A stretch of DNA of 64,000 nt, taken from assembly GCA_938046735.1 (NCBI GenBank), contig CALIXF010000009.1, forward strand, positions 124,001 through 188,000, given 5' to 3'. The notes below the pieces were generated by a model. That model searched no databases, had not been told where the DNA came from, and saw nothing but the letters and a program-made list of their open reading frames with translations. Shown piece by piece: positions 24,135 to 31,961 of this stretch. This DNA is from an uncultured Candidatus Saccharibacteria bacterium. Its GTDB lineage: Bacteria; Patescibacteriota; Saccharimonadia; Saccharimonadales; Saccharimonadaceae. The stretch's first letter is position 1. Every line of letters starts with the position of its first letter. The translations under genes were made by a program, and so were the position numbers.

Positions 24135-25043
24135 CTATTGAATAATTCGTGGACGTTTGTTGGATTGATGTATGCTCGAAGTTGTACTTAGTTTTTTCTG
24201 TCTCAGGGTAGTATTACTGATCTCATTAGTATTAGTGGGTGCTTTATGGCTTGCCGTCTTGGAAGTACGATTTTTATGAATAGATGAAATCACGGCCTTT
24301 TTAATGGCATTGATAGGTGTACTGGCGCGAGGGTAGATAATTTTTGGACGCGGACGCGGATGAGATTTAACTTCTTTAAGCTTCTTTTCTTTTTTCTTAG
24401 TTTTTTCAAGTTCAGCTTTCTTTAAAGCATCTTCAGCAATTTGCTGTTCAATGCGAGCTGTGGTAATGTCGATATTTTCTTGGTCTCCAGCTTCTTCATA
24501 AATGGTGAGGATTTGTCTCAATGTGGTGGTGGATTTATCGAGATTATAAGCTGATTCAAGAGCTTCGATGGCAGCTTTTTTATGACCAAGTTTCTCCTCG
24601 GCTTTTGCTAGAGCGAGAAAACGTGCTGGGACGGAACTATCAAGTTTAAGGGCTTGCTGAAAGGCCATGGAAGCTTTTTCGTATGAGCCTGTCTCAAGAT
24701 AAATTAAACCAACGTTATGAAGAGACATTGGGTTATTGTCGAGTGATTGAGCAATCTCAAAACACTCAATAGCTTCGTCAAAGTTTTGAGCTTTTGCGTA
24801 AAGAATACCAAGACGGTTGTAGGCGGCGGCATTAGTTTCATCAAGTTTAAGGATGGTAAGCAAAGCTTTTTCTGCACGAAGGGTTTTGCGACTATTCATA
24901 CTATCTTTGGCAATAGTCCAAAGTTTCTTGATCTCTGCGTCGTATTTGGTATTTTCTTTGGTTGAAGACTTTTTGGTAGCAAGAATTGGCTCGAAGAATG
25001 CGAGAAAGATGGCAAAACTTAAAATCAGCAATGCGCCTAACAT
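24135..25043 (-). CDS. membrane-anchored TPR protein
   Basis: 302 residues: one N-terminal hydrophobic helix (LGALLILSFAIFLAFFEPIL), then about four tetratricopeptide repeats (for example AAAYNRLGILYAKAQNFDEA and PMSLHNVGLIYLETGSYEKA), and a Lys/Arg/Ser/Thr-rich C-terminal tail of about 100 residues. TPRs mediate protein contacts. TAAAAT (25052-25057) in a TATGTTAAAAT context lies 8 nt before the ATG, suggesting a leaderless mRNA. Confidence 0.8.
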   Translation of the reverse strand: MLGALLILSFAIFLAFFEPILATKKSSTKENTKYDAEIKKLWTIAKDSMNSRKTLRAEKALLTILKLDETNAAAYNRLGILYAKAQNFDEAIECFEIAQSLDNNPMSLHNVGLIYLETGSYEKASMAFQQALKLDSSVPARFLALAKAEEKLGHKKAAIEALESAYNLDKSTTTLRQILTIYEEAGDQENIDITTARIEQQIAEDALKKAELEKTKKKEKKLKEVKSHPRPRPKIIYPRASTPINAIKKAVISSIHKNRTSKTASHKAPTNTNEISNTTLRQKKLSTTSSIHQSNKRPRIIQ

Positions 25044-25090
25044 ATTGATTTATTTTAACATATTATAGTGTTTTTTAATAATTTGTACTT

Positions 25091-25771
25091 TTAAATTAAA
25101 TTTGCGATAAGTTGGAGTTTTTTGTTGCCATTTTTTGAAATATTTTGATATGCCTGATCGAGGCCAATTATTTTTTTAAGAAAGAGTTTATTGTTGGTTT
25201 TGTAATATGATTTATAGGCTAATTCAATAGTGGTTTCGATGATATTTAAAATAAAAGTTTTATCAGATTCTGTAGTTGATTTTTTGAGTTTCTTTTTAGA
25301 GAGATCTTCAGCAAGTTGGATTAAAGTATACTTATCGGAGACGAGGAGCTTTTTGGCATAATCGAGAACCTCTGTAGATACCCGGGGAGGAGCAGTTAAA
25401 GTGTTGGGGATTCTGTGATAAAAAAGCATAGAACGTGAACGAATGGTCTGAAGAAGCTGTAAGGGCTTTTTTGTAAGAAAAAGAATATGAATATGATTTC
25501 CTGGCTCTTCAATAGTTTTAAGTAAAACGTTGCTGGATTTTTCGGAAAGTAGCTCAGCATGTCGAATTACTAAGAATAACTCTTTGGTTTGTTTATTTTT
25601 GGTTAGCTGTATGAGTTCTCGAATATCTTCGATCTGAGAAACAGTATCAATATCGAGAGATAAGGATATAAGTGGTTTAAGATCTAGATCAATGTCAGGG
25701 TCGACAGCAAAAATAGTGGTCGAGAAAGCTAAGGCGATTTGAGGAATTTTGTCGAGTGAATCGATGAACAT
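25091..25771 (-). CDS. short DNA polymerase III delta-prime-like protein
   Basis: 226 residues. Central motifs fit the clamp-loader delta-prime/AAA family: VSQIEDIRELIQL, KELFLVIRHAELLSEKSSNVLLKTIEEPGNHIHILFLT and QTIRSRSMLFY (sensor and the arginine-rich SRC-like region). The N-terminal P-loop part is missing, so it is about 100 residues shorter than typical HolB. It probably acts in clamp loading. It starts a few nt after the RluA gene and is likely cotranscribed. Confidence 0.7.
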   Translation of the reverse strand: MFIDSLDKIPQIALAFSTTIFAVDPDIDLDLKPLISLSLDIDTVSQIEDIRELIQLTKNKQTKELFLVIRHAELLSEKSSNVLLKTIEEPGNHIHILFLTKKPLQLLQTIRSRSMLFYHRIPNTLTAPPRVSTEVLDYAKKLLVSDKYTLIQLAEDLSKKKLKKSTTESDKTFILNIIETTIELAYKSYYKTNNKLFLKKIIGLDQAYQNISKNGNKKLQLIANLI

Positions 25772-25783
25772 CTTGAATCTATT

Positions 25784-26776
25784 TTAGCGTAAAAGTTTAA
25801 ATTCGGGTGGGAGTGGAGCCTCAAATAGTTGACGATTACTGGTCGGAATGGTGATTTCGAGAGATTTGGCGTGAAGATAGAGACGATCTGTGGAATTTGG
25901 TTTAGCTGACCCATAAACACGATCACCAACAATAGGAGTTCCGAGATATTTAAGATGAACACGTAGTTGATGAGTGCGGCCGGTGGTGGGTTTCAGTTCA
26001 ACTAGTGAATATGTTTTGCCTTCCTTAAATTCTGCACCGGAAAATTCAGAATTTTGGAATATTTTTTTTAACTTTATAAGGTCTTGATGTGTAAATTTTT
26101 TAGTTTTAAGAACTTGATAATAGGTTTCAGATTCTTTGCCGCTAGCTTCGACGATGAAAGTGGTGGGATGTTTTAGATTTCTCGCAATGGGAAGATTAAT
26201 TACGGCAGTGGTTAATTTTGGGCAACCTTCAACAATAGCATAATAGGTCTTGTGGGTTTTGCGATCCTGGAATTGCTTACGGAGAAGTGTTTGAGTGCCT
26301 GGATTTTTAGCCAGAATAACAATACCGCTAGTGTCACGATCGAGACGATGCACAAGTAAACCAAAATCTTCCAGGGTGGGTTCAAGGCAGTAATTCCCTT
26401 TTGACATACTAAGTAAGCCGGCTGGTTTATTAAAAACAAGAACATTATCATCCTCATAGATAGTCTCGGGACGAATTTTGTTTGCTTCTTCTTGTTTGAG
26501 TTTAGCGTTAGTGAGCGTATCTGGTAGACTTAATTCAACGATGGATTCTTCTGTTAGTGGTGTATTGGATCTTGTAGCTACTTGACCATTAACTTCCACA
26601 TAGCCAAGTTTAATGAAAGATTGTAAGGTATTACGATTGTAGTTTGGATATTTCTCGACAAGAACATGATCAAGACGAATACGCGGTTTTTTGGAATCTT
26701 TTTCCGTTAAAACTAAATCGCCGTTGATAACGCGAGAGAGTGAGGGCTTACTAAATTTTTTTCCGGTTCGATACAT
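25784..26776 (-). CDS. RluA-family rRNA pseudouridine synthase
   Basis: 330 residues. S4-like RNA-binding domain near residues 33-80 (RIRLDHVLVEKYP, VEVNGQ), then the catalytic domain with DDNVLVFNKPAGLL and HRLDRDTSG, whose Asp attacks uracil, and GRTHQLRVHLKYLGTPIVGD. It isomerises uridines in 23S rRNA or tRNA. The TATAAT at 26784-26789 is 7 nt from the ATG: predicted leaderless. Confidence 0.9.
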   Translation of the reverse strand: MYRTGKKFSKPSLSRVINGDLVLTEKDSKKPRIRLDHVLVEKYPNYNRNTLQSFIKLGYVEVNGQVATRSNTPLTEESIVELSLPDTLTNAKLKQEEANKIRPETIYEDDNVLVFNKPAGLLSMSKGNYCLEPTLEDFGLLVHRLDRDTSGIVILAKNPGTQTLLRKQFQDRKTHKTYYAIVEGCPKLTTAVINLPIARNLKHPTTFIVEASGKESETYYQVLKTKKFTHQDLIKLKKIFQNSEFSGAEFKEGKTYSLVELKPTTGRTHQLRVHLKYLGTPIVGDRVYGSAKPNSTDRLYLHAKSLEITIPTSNRQLFEAPLPPEFKLLR

Positions 26777-26818
26777 TTTCTATATTATAATATATTTATA
26801 CTAAAAATCAAGCTTAAG

Positions 26819-27868
26819 CTATCTTAGCCCAACTGCTTGTTGAGCCTTTAAAAGAGTCTGATTAGCTTTTTGGGTAGCATAGATCTCACCTTCGGTTAAT
26901 AGGTCTAAGATAGTCTGGTCAGCAATATTCTCTGCTTTGCTTTGAAAATCGGTAAGAAACTCAGAAACAGTAGTTTTAACTTGTTTTTTAAAGTCACCAT
27001 AACAGGTTTGTCCAGACCAACGTTCAATGACCGAATGAAGTGGCTGGTTACTGAGTATGGCTTCAATTTGTAGAAGATTGGAAATACCAGGCTGATTTTG
27101 AAGATCAAAATTAATAGAGGCAAGAGAATCGGTAGTGGCGGACATGATTTTTTTAGCAGCCTGAGCTGGAGTATCAGACATAAGGATTTTACTGTTTTCA
27201 GAATTACTGGATTTACTCATTTTCTTCTCAGGATTTTGAAGATCACGAATTCGTAATCCAGACGGATCATTTTTATCCTGATCACTGAAAGTGTTATTAA
27301 GGGTCTCCATGAATTTGATCTGATCGGCAGTTTTTTCTGGAATAGTAAAAATTTCACCAAATTTACGATTAAAACGTTCGGCAATATTGCGTGTTAATTC
27401 GAGATGCTGGAATTGATCTTCGCCTACCGGTACAAAATTAGCGTCATAAAGTAGAATATCAGCAGCCATTAAGATTGGATAATTAAAAATACCAACGTTG
27501 GTGGAAGAATCATTATTTTGGCTTTTCTCTTTATACTGAGTCATGCGAAGAGCTTCACCCATTGAGGTATAGCAATCAAGAATCCAGCAAAGCTCAGAAT
27601 GAGCTGGTATGTATGACTGACGATAGATATGAACATTTGGATTAACTTTTAAACCAGCGGCTAGATAGTATTTTATCTCACGGATGGTATTTTGATGAAG
27701 ATTGCCGTCCACACTACTGATAATAGAGTGTAGGTCGGGGATAAAAATATTCACGTGATGGGTTTCTGAATATTTATTAGCTAAACGTACCATAGGAAGA
27801 AGTGCGCCAAGGAAATTACCTAGAGTAATTTCGGAATTGATGCGGATACCAGTGAGAATTGTTTTCAT
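26819..27868 (-). CDS. trpS: tryptophanyl-tRNA synthetase
   Basis: 349 residues of a class I synthetase: TLGNFLGALLPM replaces the HIGH signature near residue 17, and PEKKMSKSSNS carries KMSKS near residue 215. It charges tRNA-Trp. Also visible are GIFNYPILMAADILLYDA and VPVGEDQFQHLELTR, standard TrpS motifs. Full length. Confidence 0.93.
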   Translation of the reverse strand: MKTILTGIRINSEITLGNFLGALLPMVRLANKYSETHHVNIFIPDLHSIISSVDGNLHQNTIREIKYYLAAGLKVNPNVHIYRQSYIPAHSELCWILDCYTSMGEALRMTQYKEKSQNNDSSTNVGIFNYPILMAADILLYDANFVPVGEDQFQHLELTRNIAERFNRKFGEIFTIPEKTADQIKFMETLNNTFSDQDKNDPSGLRIRDLQNPEKKMSKSSNSENSKILMSDTPAQAAKKIMSATTDSLASINFDLQNQPGISNLLQIEAILSNQPLHSVIERWSGQTCYGDFKKQVKTTVSEFLTDFQSKAENIADQTILDLLTEGEIYATQKANQTLLKAQQAVGLR

Positions 27869-28012
27869 GTTGTATTCCTTATGGAAATTAGTTGATCTTG
27901 AATAGAGTTATGGGTGATTAATTTTACTACTATAGAAAATTATACTGTAATTTTTAGGGTTGGCAAGTTCATTAGATAGTTATGTTTTATAATGGGGTAT
28001 CAATAAAGCGAA

Positions 28013-28033
28013 AAGCCTCTATAATAGAGGCTT
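28013..28033 (-). terminator. intrinsic terminator
   Basis: Reverse strand AAGCCTCTA/TAGAGGCTT then TT, downstream of the 28048 gene. Confidence 0.75.
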
Positions 28034-28047
28034 GAATAAAAATAAAG

Positions 28048-28314
28048 TCAATTATGAGTTGGTTCCCTGAATAAAGGAAAAGTTTTGTTGCGATCTTTGA
28101 TGTTTACTATTAAGTACTGATGACGGAAGCGGTCAATAACATCCATAATGGATAAACCGTCTTCATGATCACCATCAAACTTCACAACCAAAGTATAGCC
28201 ATTGGGTGCACCTTGAAGATTTATAAATCTACAATGATATCCCTTTAGGATTGACCTAAGCTTACTTTGATTCTTTTTTGATACTTCCAAATTTGCTATA
28301 ATTCGAAGTCTCAT
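28048..28314 (-). CDS. small FDGDHE protein, chromosomal paralogue
   Basis: 88 residues, AAGGAGG before the ATG. Shares an N-terminal MRLxxI strand, a central CRF, and FDGDHEDGLSIMDVIDRFRHQYLI with the prophage protein at 55527-55799. Unknown family. It sits just outside the prophage left end, next to the tRNA-Ala terminator. The promoter region contains TACTACA...TGTAGTA, a possible operator. Confidence 0.7.
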   Translation of the reverse strand: MRLRIIANLEVSKKNQSKLRSILKGYHCRFINLQGAPNGYTLVVKFDGDHEDGLSIMDVIDRFRHQYLIVNIKDRNKTFPLFREPTHN

Positions 28315-28380
28315 AATTTACCTCCTTAATGTACTACACGCCCCAATGTTAGTTGTAGTATATCAAAGATAATGAAAATA

Positions 28381-28409
28381 AAAAAGATCTGATACGCAGA
28401 TCTAAAAAA
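28381..28409 (-). terminator. original tRNA-Ala terminator, now stranded at attL
   Basis: Reverse strand AGATCTG, CGTAT loop region, CAGATCT, TTTTTTATTTT, 3 nt after the displaced CCA end of the tRNA fragment. Confidence 0.7.
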
Positions 28410-28411
28410 CA

Positions 28412-28458
28412 TGGTGGAGCATAAGGGACTTAAACCCTTGACCTCATCAATGCGAATG
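28412..28458 (-). other. attL: 47-bp core, 3' half of tRNA-Ala
   Basis: Identical over 47 bp to 61886-61932. It spans from the anticodon loop to the encoded CCA. Left of the core is the host tRNA terminator. To the right, phage sequence contains a degenerate D-arm-like AGGTAGAGCG on the reverse strand, but no proper 5' half, so it is not a working tRNA. Confidence 0.92.
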
Positions 28459-28602
28459 CATTGCTTTAATACGCTCTACCTGGATAAGATTTTATTATAA
28501 TCTATTAATCTACGCAAGGTTTTGCCCTTTAACTGCTTATATTTTATTCCTAATTGTTGAATTATTCAATAATGATTTCGTTGTTTTATTTACATAAAGA
28601 AA

Positions 28603-29442
28603 TTAAATACTATGTCCGGCTCTGTATCTTGCCTCTAAATCATTATCTACGACATGTGTGTATTGCATAGTAGTTTGGATCGAAGCGTGTCCGAGCATTT
28701 TGCCAATATATCTGATATCAACATTGTTGACAAGTAAATTCGTCGCAAAGGAATGTCTTAAAGTGTGAGGCGTTACCTTTTTTGATATACCAGCGTTTCT
28801 GGCGCTATTCTTGATTAACAATTGGATGTTTGTGGCTGTCATTCTCATTTTATAGCGCGCCGATACAATTAATGCTTCGCAGTTATCTTTTCTTGTTTCG
28901 AGGTAGTCATTAAGTAGCTCCTCAGTCCGCTCATCGATAAAACAGAGTCTGGCTTTTGACCCTTTGCCGATTACTGTAAATCTTTTATTGATAATTTGAC
29001 CACGGTTAAGACTAATAAGCTCAGATAAACGGATTCCTGAGCTATAAAGTAGCGATATGACGCATTTATTGCGAAGACTTGAAGCGTTCTCGATCATATC
29101 TGCGACTTCTTCTGGGGTTAAAAATTCAGGAATACGGTCCAATCTTTTCGGCGCTGGAACTAACGATTTTTTAAGACACTTAATGCCTTTTAAGTCCATA
29201 TAATCTAGTACTTCTCTAATTGTCGAAATATAGTTCCTAACAGTATTCTGAGATCTTGTTTTTGATAGATCCTTATACCATAAACTAATATCAGAGGCCG
29301 TTAGGCGTTCAATATCCTTGTCATGTAGAAAATTCACGATCGAGTTCTTTTTATGTTCGTGATGGTCTATTGTGCTCCTTGAACGACCTTTCAAAATCAT
29401 AAAATTATCTCTGTATTCGTCGAATGCCTCGCTTAACCTCAT
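28603..29442 (-). CDS. int: tyrosine recombinase (phage integrase)
   Basis: 279 residues. N-terminal SAM-like core-binding domain, then the catalytic residues: R138 (SGIRLSEL), K163 (GKGSK), H226 and R229 (PHTLRHSFATNLL), H252 (GHASIQ) and Y261 (MQYTHV). It integrates and excises the prophage at tRNA-Ala. The start ATG at 29442 is 19 nt from GGAGG; a two-codon frame (ATG GTA TAA, 29445-29453) lies between, which may lower translation. Confidence 0.93.
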   Translation of the reverse strand: MRLSEAFDEYRDNFMILKGRSRSTIDHHEHKKNSIVNFLHDKDIERLTASDISLWYKDLSKTRSQNTVRNYISTIREVLDYMDLKGIKCLKKSLVPAPKRLDRIPEFLTPEEVADMIENASSLRNKCVISLLYSSGIRLSELISLNRGQIINKRFTVIGKGSKARLCFIDERTEELLNDYLETRKDNCEALIVSARYKMRMTATNIQLLIKNSARNAGISKKVTPHTLRHSFATNLLVNNVDIRYIGKMLGHASIQTTMQYTHVVDNDLEARYRAGHSI

Positions 29443-29486
29443 ATTTATACCATTTCTTACCTCCAGCTTTAAATTATTATTTATGT

Positions 29487-29570
29487 TCTATATAGATAAT
29501 TAAGATATATTTAATATCTTTCTATATAGAATCTTTTTAAATTAAATACTAAGTTTATTATCTATATAGA
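29487..29570. repeat. three TCTATATAGA palindromes upstream of int
   Basis: Exact copies start at 29487, 29521 and 29561 (spacing 34 and 40 bp) in a very AT-rich stretch; AAGATAT/ATATCTT arms lie between the first two. These could be operators or integrase arm sites. The rest of the 340-bp gap 29443-29782 shows no gene I can support. Confidence 0.55.
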
Positions 29571-29782
29571 TATTTATATTTATTTTCGTTGCCTCTGTTA
29601 ATATCTGTTGAATGTGAATTATAAAAATTACGTTTTAGCAAGGGCTTAAAGCTCCTTAAATAGCTATTTTTAGTTTTTGTTCTACATTTTTTGCAAAAAA
29701 TGTGAAAAAATGACATTTTAAGTACATTTTGTAGTTTAAAAGGGATCAAAAAGTAATCCCCCGAAGAAGTTCTATTTTTTAA

Positions 29783-30178
29783 TTAAAAACCAAAAAGACT
29801 ATTGTAATCTTTACCTCTGGCCTTAAACAGCTCCACAATTTTGGCCCTGCCAGAAGAGTTATAGTTATTCTTGATATCTTCTTCTCTTTTGGCTCTCTTA
29901 ATTGATTCTTGTAGTTCACGAGCTTTTTCAATAGCCTGATAAATAATTGAGCTAATGAGCTTTAGCGTTTTCTCGATATTTTTACATGCCCAGATAGAGG
30001 CAAAAAAGTGTTCAGGGTTTCGTTTCTTCTCTGCAATTTTTACAGATTCATCAAATTCTCTCTGATATTTTATCTGCCTGTTACGAAACATTGGTAAAAA
30101 TTTATCATCTTTTATCAACCTTGAAGCACGGACACCTAGACGTGCTCTCATTACTGATATTCTCTTATTGTCCAACAT
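29783..30178 (-). CDS. unrecognised basic helical phage protein
   Basis: 131 residues from ATG 30178, chosen because TTTGGAGG lies 8 nt upstream. Strongly helical and Lys/Arg-rich; NPEHFFASIWACKNIEKTLKL is the most distinctive stretch. It occupies the position of a lysogeny or immediate-early gene, next to int and divergent from the structural operon, but I see no helix-turn-helix. Expressed from the leftward promoter at 30274 through a terminator-like leader. Confidence 0.65.
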   Translation of the reverse strand: MLDNKRISVMRARLGVRASRLIKDDKFLPMFRNRQIKYQREFDESVKIAEKKRNPEHFFASIWACKNIEKTLKLISSIIYQAIEKARELQESIKRAKREEDIKNNYNSSGRAKIVELFKARGKDYNSLFGF

Positions 30179-30222
30179 AATGAACAACCTCCAAAATAAA
30201 CCATTATTATTTTGGGGACACA

Positions 30223-30301
30223 AAAACCCAAGTAAATACTTGGGTTTTCTGCTAATAGTTAAAAATCACTTTGATTATAACTTAATCTATATATAAGTCA
30301 A
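30223..30301 (-). promoter_or_regulatory. leftward phage promoter with leader terminator
   Basis: Reverse strand TTGACT (30296-30301), 16 nt, TATAAT (30274-30279). A 12-bp hairpin AAAACCCAAGTA/TACTTGGGTTTT (30223-30248) with a U-run follows, still 45 nt before the start codon. Confidence 0.7.
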
Positions 30302-30316
30302 TACTTTTTTCTGGTT

Positions 30317-30376
30317 ATGTTATAATTTGAGTAGATTTCTACGACCTCTAAGGAGTATTTCTTGGAGGTCTTTTTT
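30317..30376 (+). promoter_or_regulatory. rightward phage promoter 1 with CTACGAC leader terminator
   Basis: Extended -10 TATGTTATAAT (TATAAT 30321-30326), then CTACGAC (30339-30345), a stem of GACCTC/GAGGTC plus four inner pairs, and TTTTTT (30371-30376). The first gene starts at 30405; a 12-codon frame (30377) lies between. Confidence 0.7.
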
Positions 30377-30404
30377 ATGAAAATCTATTTAAGCGGAGCA
30401 ATAT

Positions 30405-30836
30405 ATGGATCTTAAAACTAGAATTAACGAACTTGAATCTCTAGTAACAACAAAGCTTTTATGTGAACGGACTTTTGATTTTAATAAACGAAAAATCCGA
30501 GAAGAGTTTAGCTATAGTGAACTATTGGCGTTAGCTATTCAAACTCTTAATTCCCTCATCTTCTCAGTTAACTTACAAGATTTAAGAGCGGTTGTTAGGA
30601 GAGATCAAGCGTTTATTGTTTATAGATCACTCGGCAAGATTCTAGCTGAAGTAGGTGTGATAGGAGAACCTACAGATAATCAGATGCTAAGGCGACCTAA
30701 AATTATTATCTTCGGACGGAAAGGAGCGGGGCTACGCAATAAAAGTATTGAAGAATTAATCGATGAATTAAGAAGTAAGAATACTACAAGACGAATCCAA
30801 CTAATGGATAGATTTAAAAAACAAGGAATTAAATAA
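30405..30836 (+). CDS. unrecognised phage protein before the terminase
   Basis: 143 residues, GGAGC before the ATG. Helical, with a Lys/Arg-rich C-terminus (FGRKGAGLRNKSIEELIDEL). First gene of the packaging operon; stop and next start share TAATG. No family recognised. Its place suggests a packaging or early-late regulatory role. Confidence 0.7.
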   Translation: MDLKTRINELESLVTTKLLCERTFDFNKRKIREEFSYSELLALAIQTLNSLIFSVNLQDLRAVVRRDQAFIVYRSLGKILAEVGVIGEPTDNQMLRRPKIIIFGRKGAGLRNKSIEELIDELRSKNTTRRIQLMDRFKKQGIK

Positions 30837-31279
30837 TGGAATATGAAGTACAAGTTGAGAAAGATCAGAATGGTCGTGTAATCGTTAATTTTTATGGAAT
30901 AGATTTTGACATCACTGATGAGTTTGTTGACGGCAAATGTCGAAAAACAATCTTTGGTGATAGATACTTGTTTATTTTAGAAGAGCGAAAAGAAGAAAAA
31001 ACGGATAAACCAGTAGAGAATGCAGAAAGCTCTGTTGAACCTTCTGAAGAAACTCAACCTAGTAATGACAACCAACAAGAGATCTCAGAAGAAACCCATC
31101 ATGAAGAATCTCCAGTAGCTGAAACTGAACAACATGAACCAGAACAACCAGCAGGAAATACAGAGGAAAATCATACAGTAGATGATTCTAGTAATGAGAA
31201 TACTTCAGTGGAAGAAGGTGTAATGGAAAGCTCTAAAGAAGCTGAATCTAATCCAGAAACACAGGAAGGTGAGAATTAG
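30836..31279 (+). CDS. acidic phage protein with Glu-rich repetitive tail
   Basis: 147 residues. Residues 1-55 form a small beta domain (YEVQVEKDQNGRVIVNFYG). From residue 56 on it is a disordered Glu/Ser/Pro/Gln tail with repeats of the EETQPSNDN and EEHHEES kind. The next protein has a Lys-rich N-terminus, so the two could bind by charge. Confidence 0.65.
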   Translation: MEYEVQVEKDQNGRVIVNFYGIDFDITDEFVDGKCRKTIFGDRYLFILEERKEEKTDKPVENAESSVEPSEETQPSNDNQQEISEETHHEESPVAETEQHEPEQPAGNTEENHTVDDSSNENTSVEEGVMESSKEAESNPETQEGEN

Positions 31280-31286
31280 ATAATAA

Positions 31287-31961
31287 ATGCCTATAAAAAG
31301 ACAGGATGACGAACTGGCAAAAAATGTGGTTGTTTCCAAAAAAGAAACACCCACTAAGGTTTCTGTTGCAAAGAAACCAGTTCGAAAGACTGTCAAAAAG
31401 GTATCAAAAAAGAAAAAGACCGTTAAGGTTTCTACTACTAAAAAAACCGTCCATTTTGGTCGACCACTAAAGTTTAAGTCAGTCAAAGAATTGCAGAACG
31501 CTATCGACGAGTATTTTAAGAGCCTATTTGAACCAGCTTTTGATATGTGGGGTAATCCTGTTGTTAATAAAAAGACTGGCGAACAAATATTCAGGAAAAC
31601 ATCGGTTGCGACGATTACTGGACTGGCAGTAGCTTTAGATACCACGAGAGAAACATTGCTGGATTACGAGAATAAAAAACACGATGGAAAAGATCGTGAA
31701 TTAACCGAAGTTGAACGGGCTGAAAATGAACAGATTGTGGACTTTTCTGACACCATAAAGAAAGCTAAGCTTAGAATTTATGCAGATACTGAGCAACAAC
31801 TCTATAGAGGTAAGCCAACTGGTGCGATTTTCTCTCTGAAGAATAACTACGGTTGGGTAGATAAAACCGTAACCGAAGCTACTCCAAGCGAACCTATTAA
31901 CCCATTCTCTGGTTTGACGGAAGACGAATTAAGGAAGCTTGCCGGAGGCGCTAATGATTGA
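31287..31961 (+). CDS. terS: terminase small subunit
   Basis: 224 residues. Lys-rich first 50 residues (KKPVRKTVKKVSKKKK), then the phage small-terminase region: LQNAIDEYFKSLF, TITGLAVALDTTRETLLDY and a helical TEQQLYRGKPTGAIFSLKNNYGW. It recognises phage DNA and loads TerL. Overlaps the terL start by 8 nt. Confidence 0.8.
   Translation: MPIKRQDDELAKNVVVSKKETPTKVSVAKKPVRKTVKKVSKKKKTVKVSTTKKTVHFGRPLKFKSVKELQNAIDEYFKSLFEPAFDMWGNPVVNKKTGEQIFRKTSVATITGLAVALDTTRETLLDYENKKHDGKDRELTEVERAENEQIVDFSDTIKKAKLRIYADTEQQLYRGKPTGAIFSLKNNYGWVDKTVTEATPSEPINPFSGLTEDELRKLAGGAND

Noticed and set aside
28412..28490. Second tRNA-Ala gene at the left prophage end
   Set aside because: Only the 3' half matches; the 5' side lacks an acceptor strand and proper D-arm, so it is an attachment-site fragment.
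29558..29749. Leftward 63-codon frame in the AT-rich stretch upstream of int
   Set aside because: No ribosome site, biased AT-driven composition, and it runs through the palindrome array.
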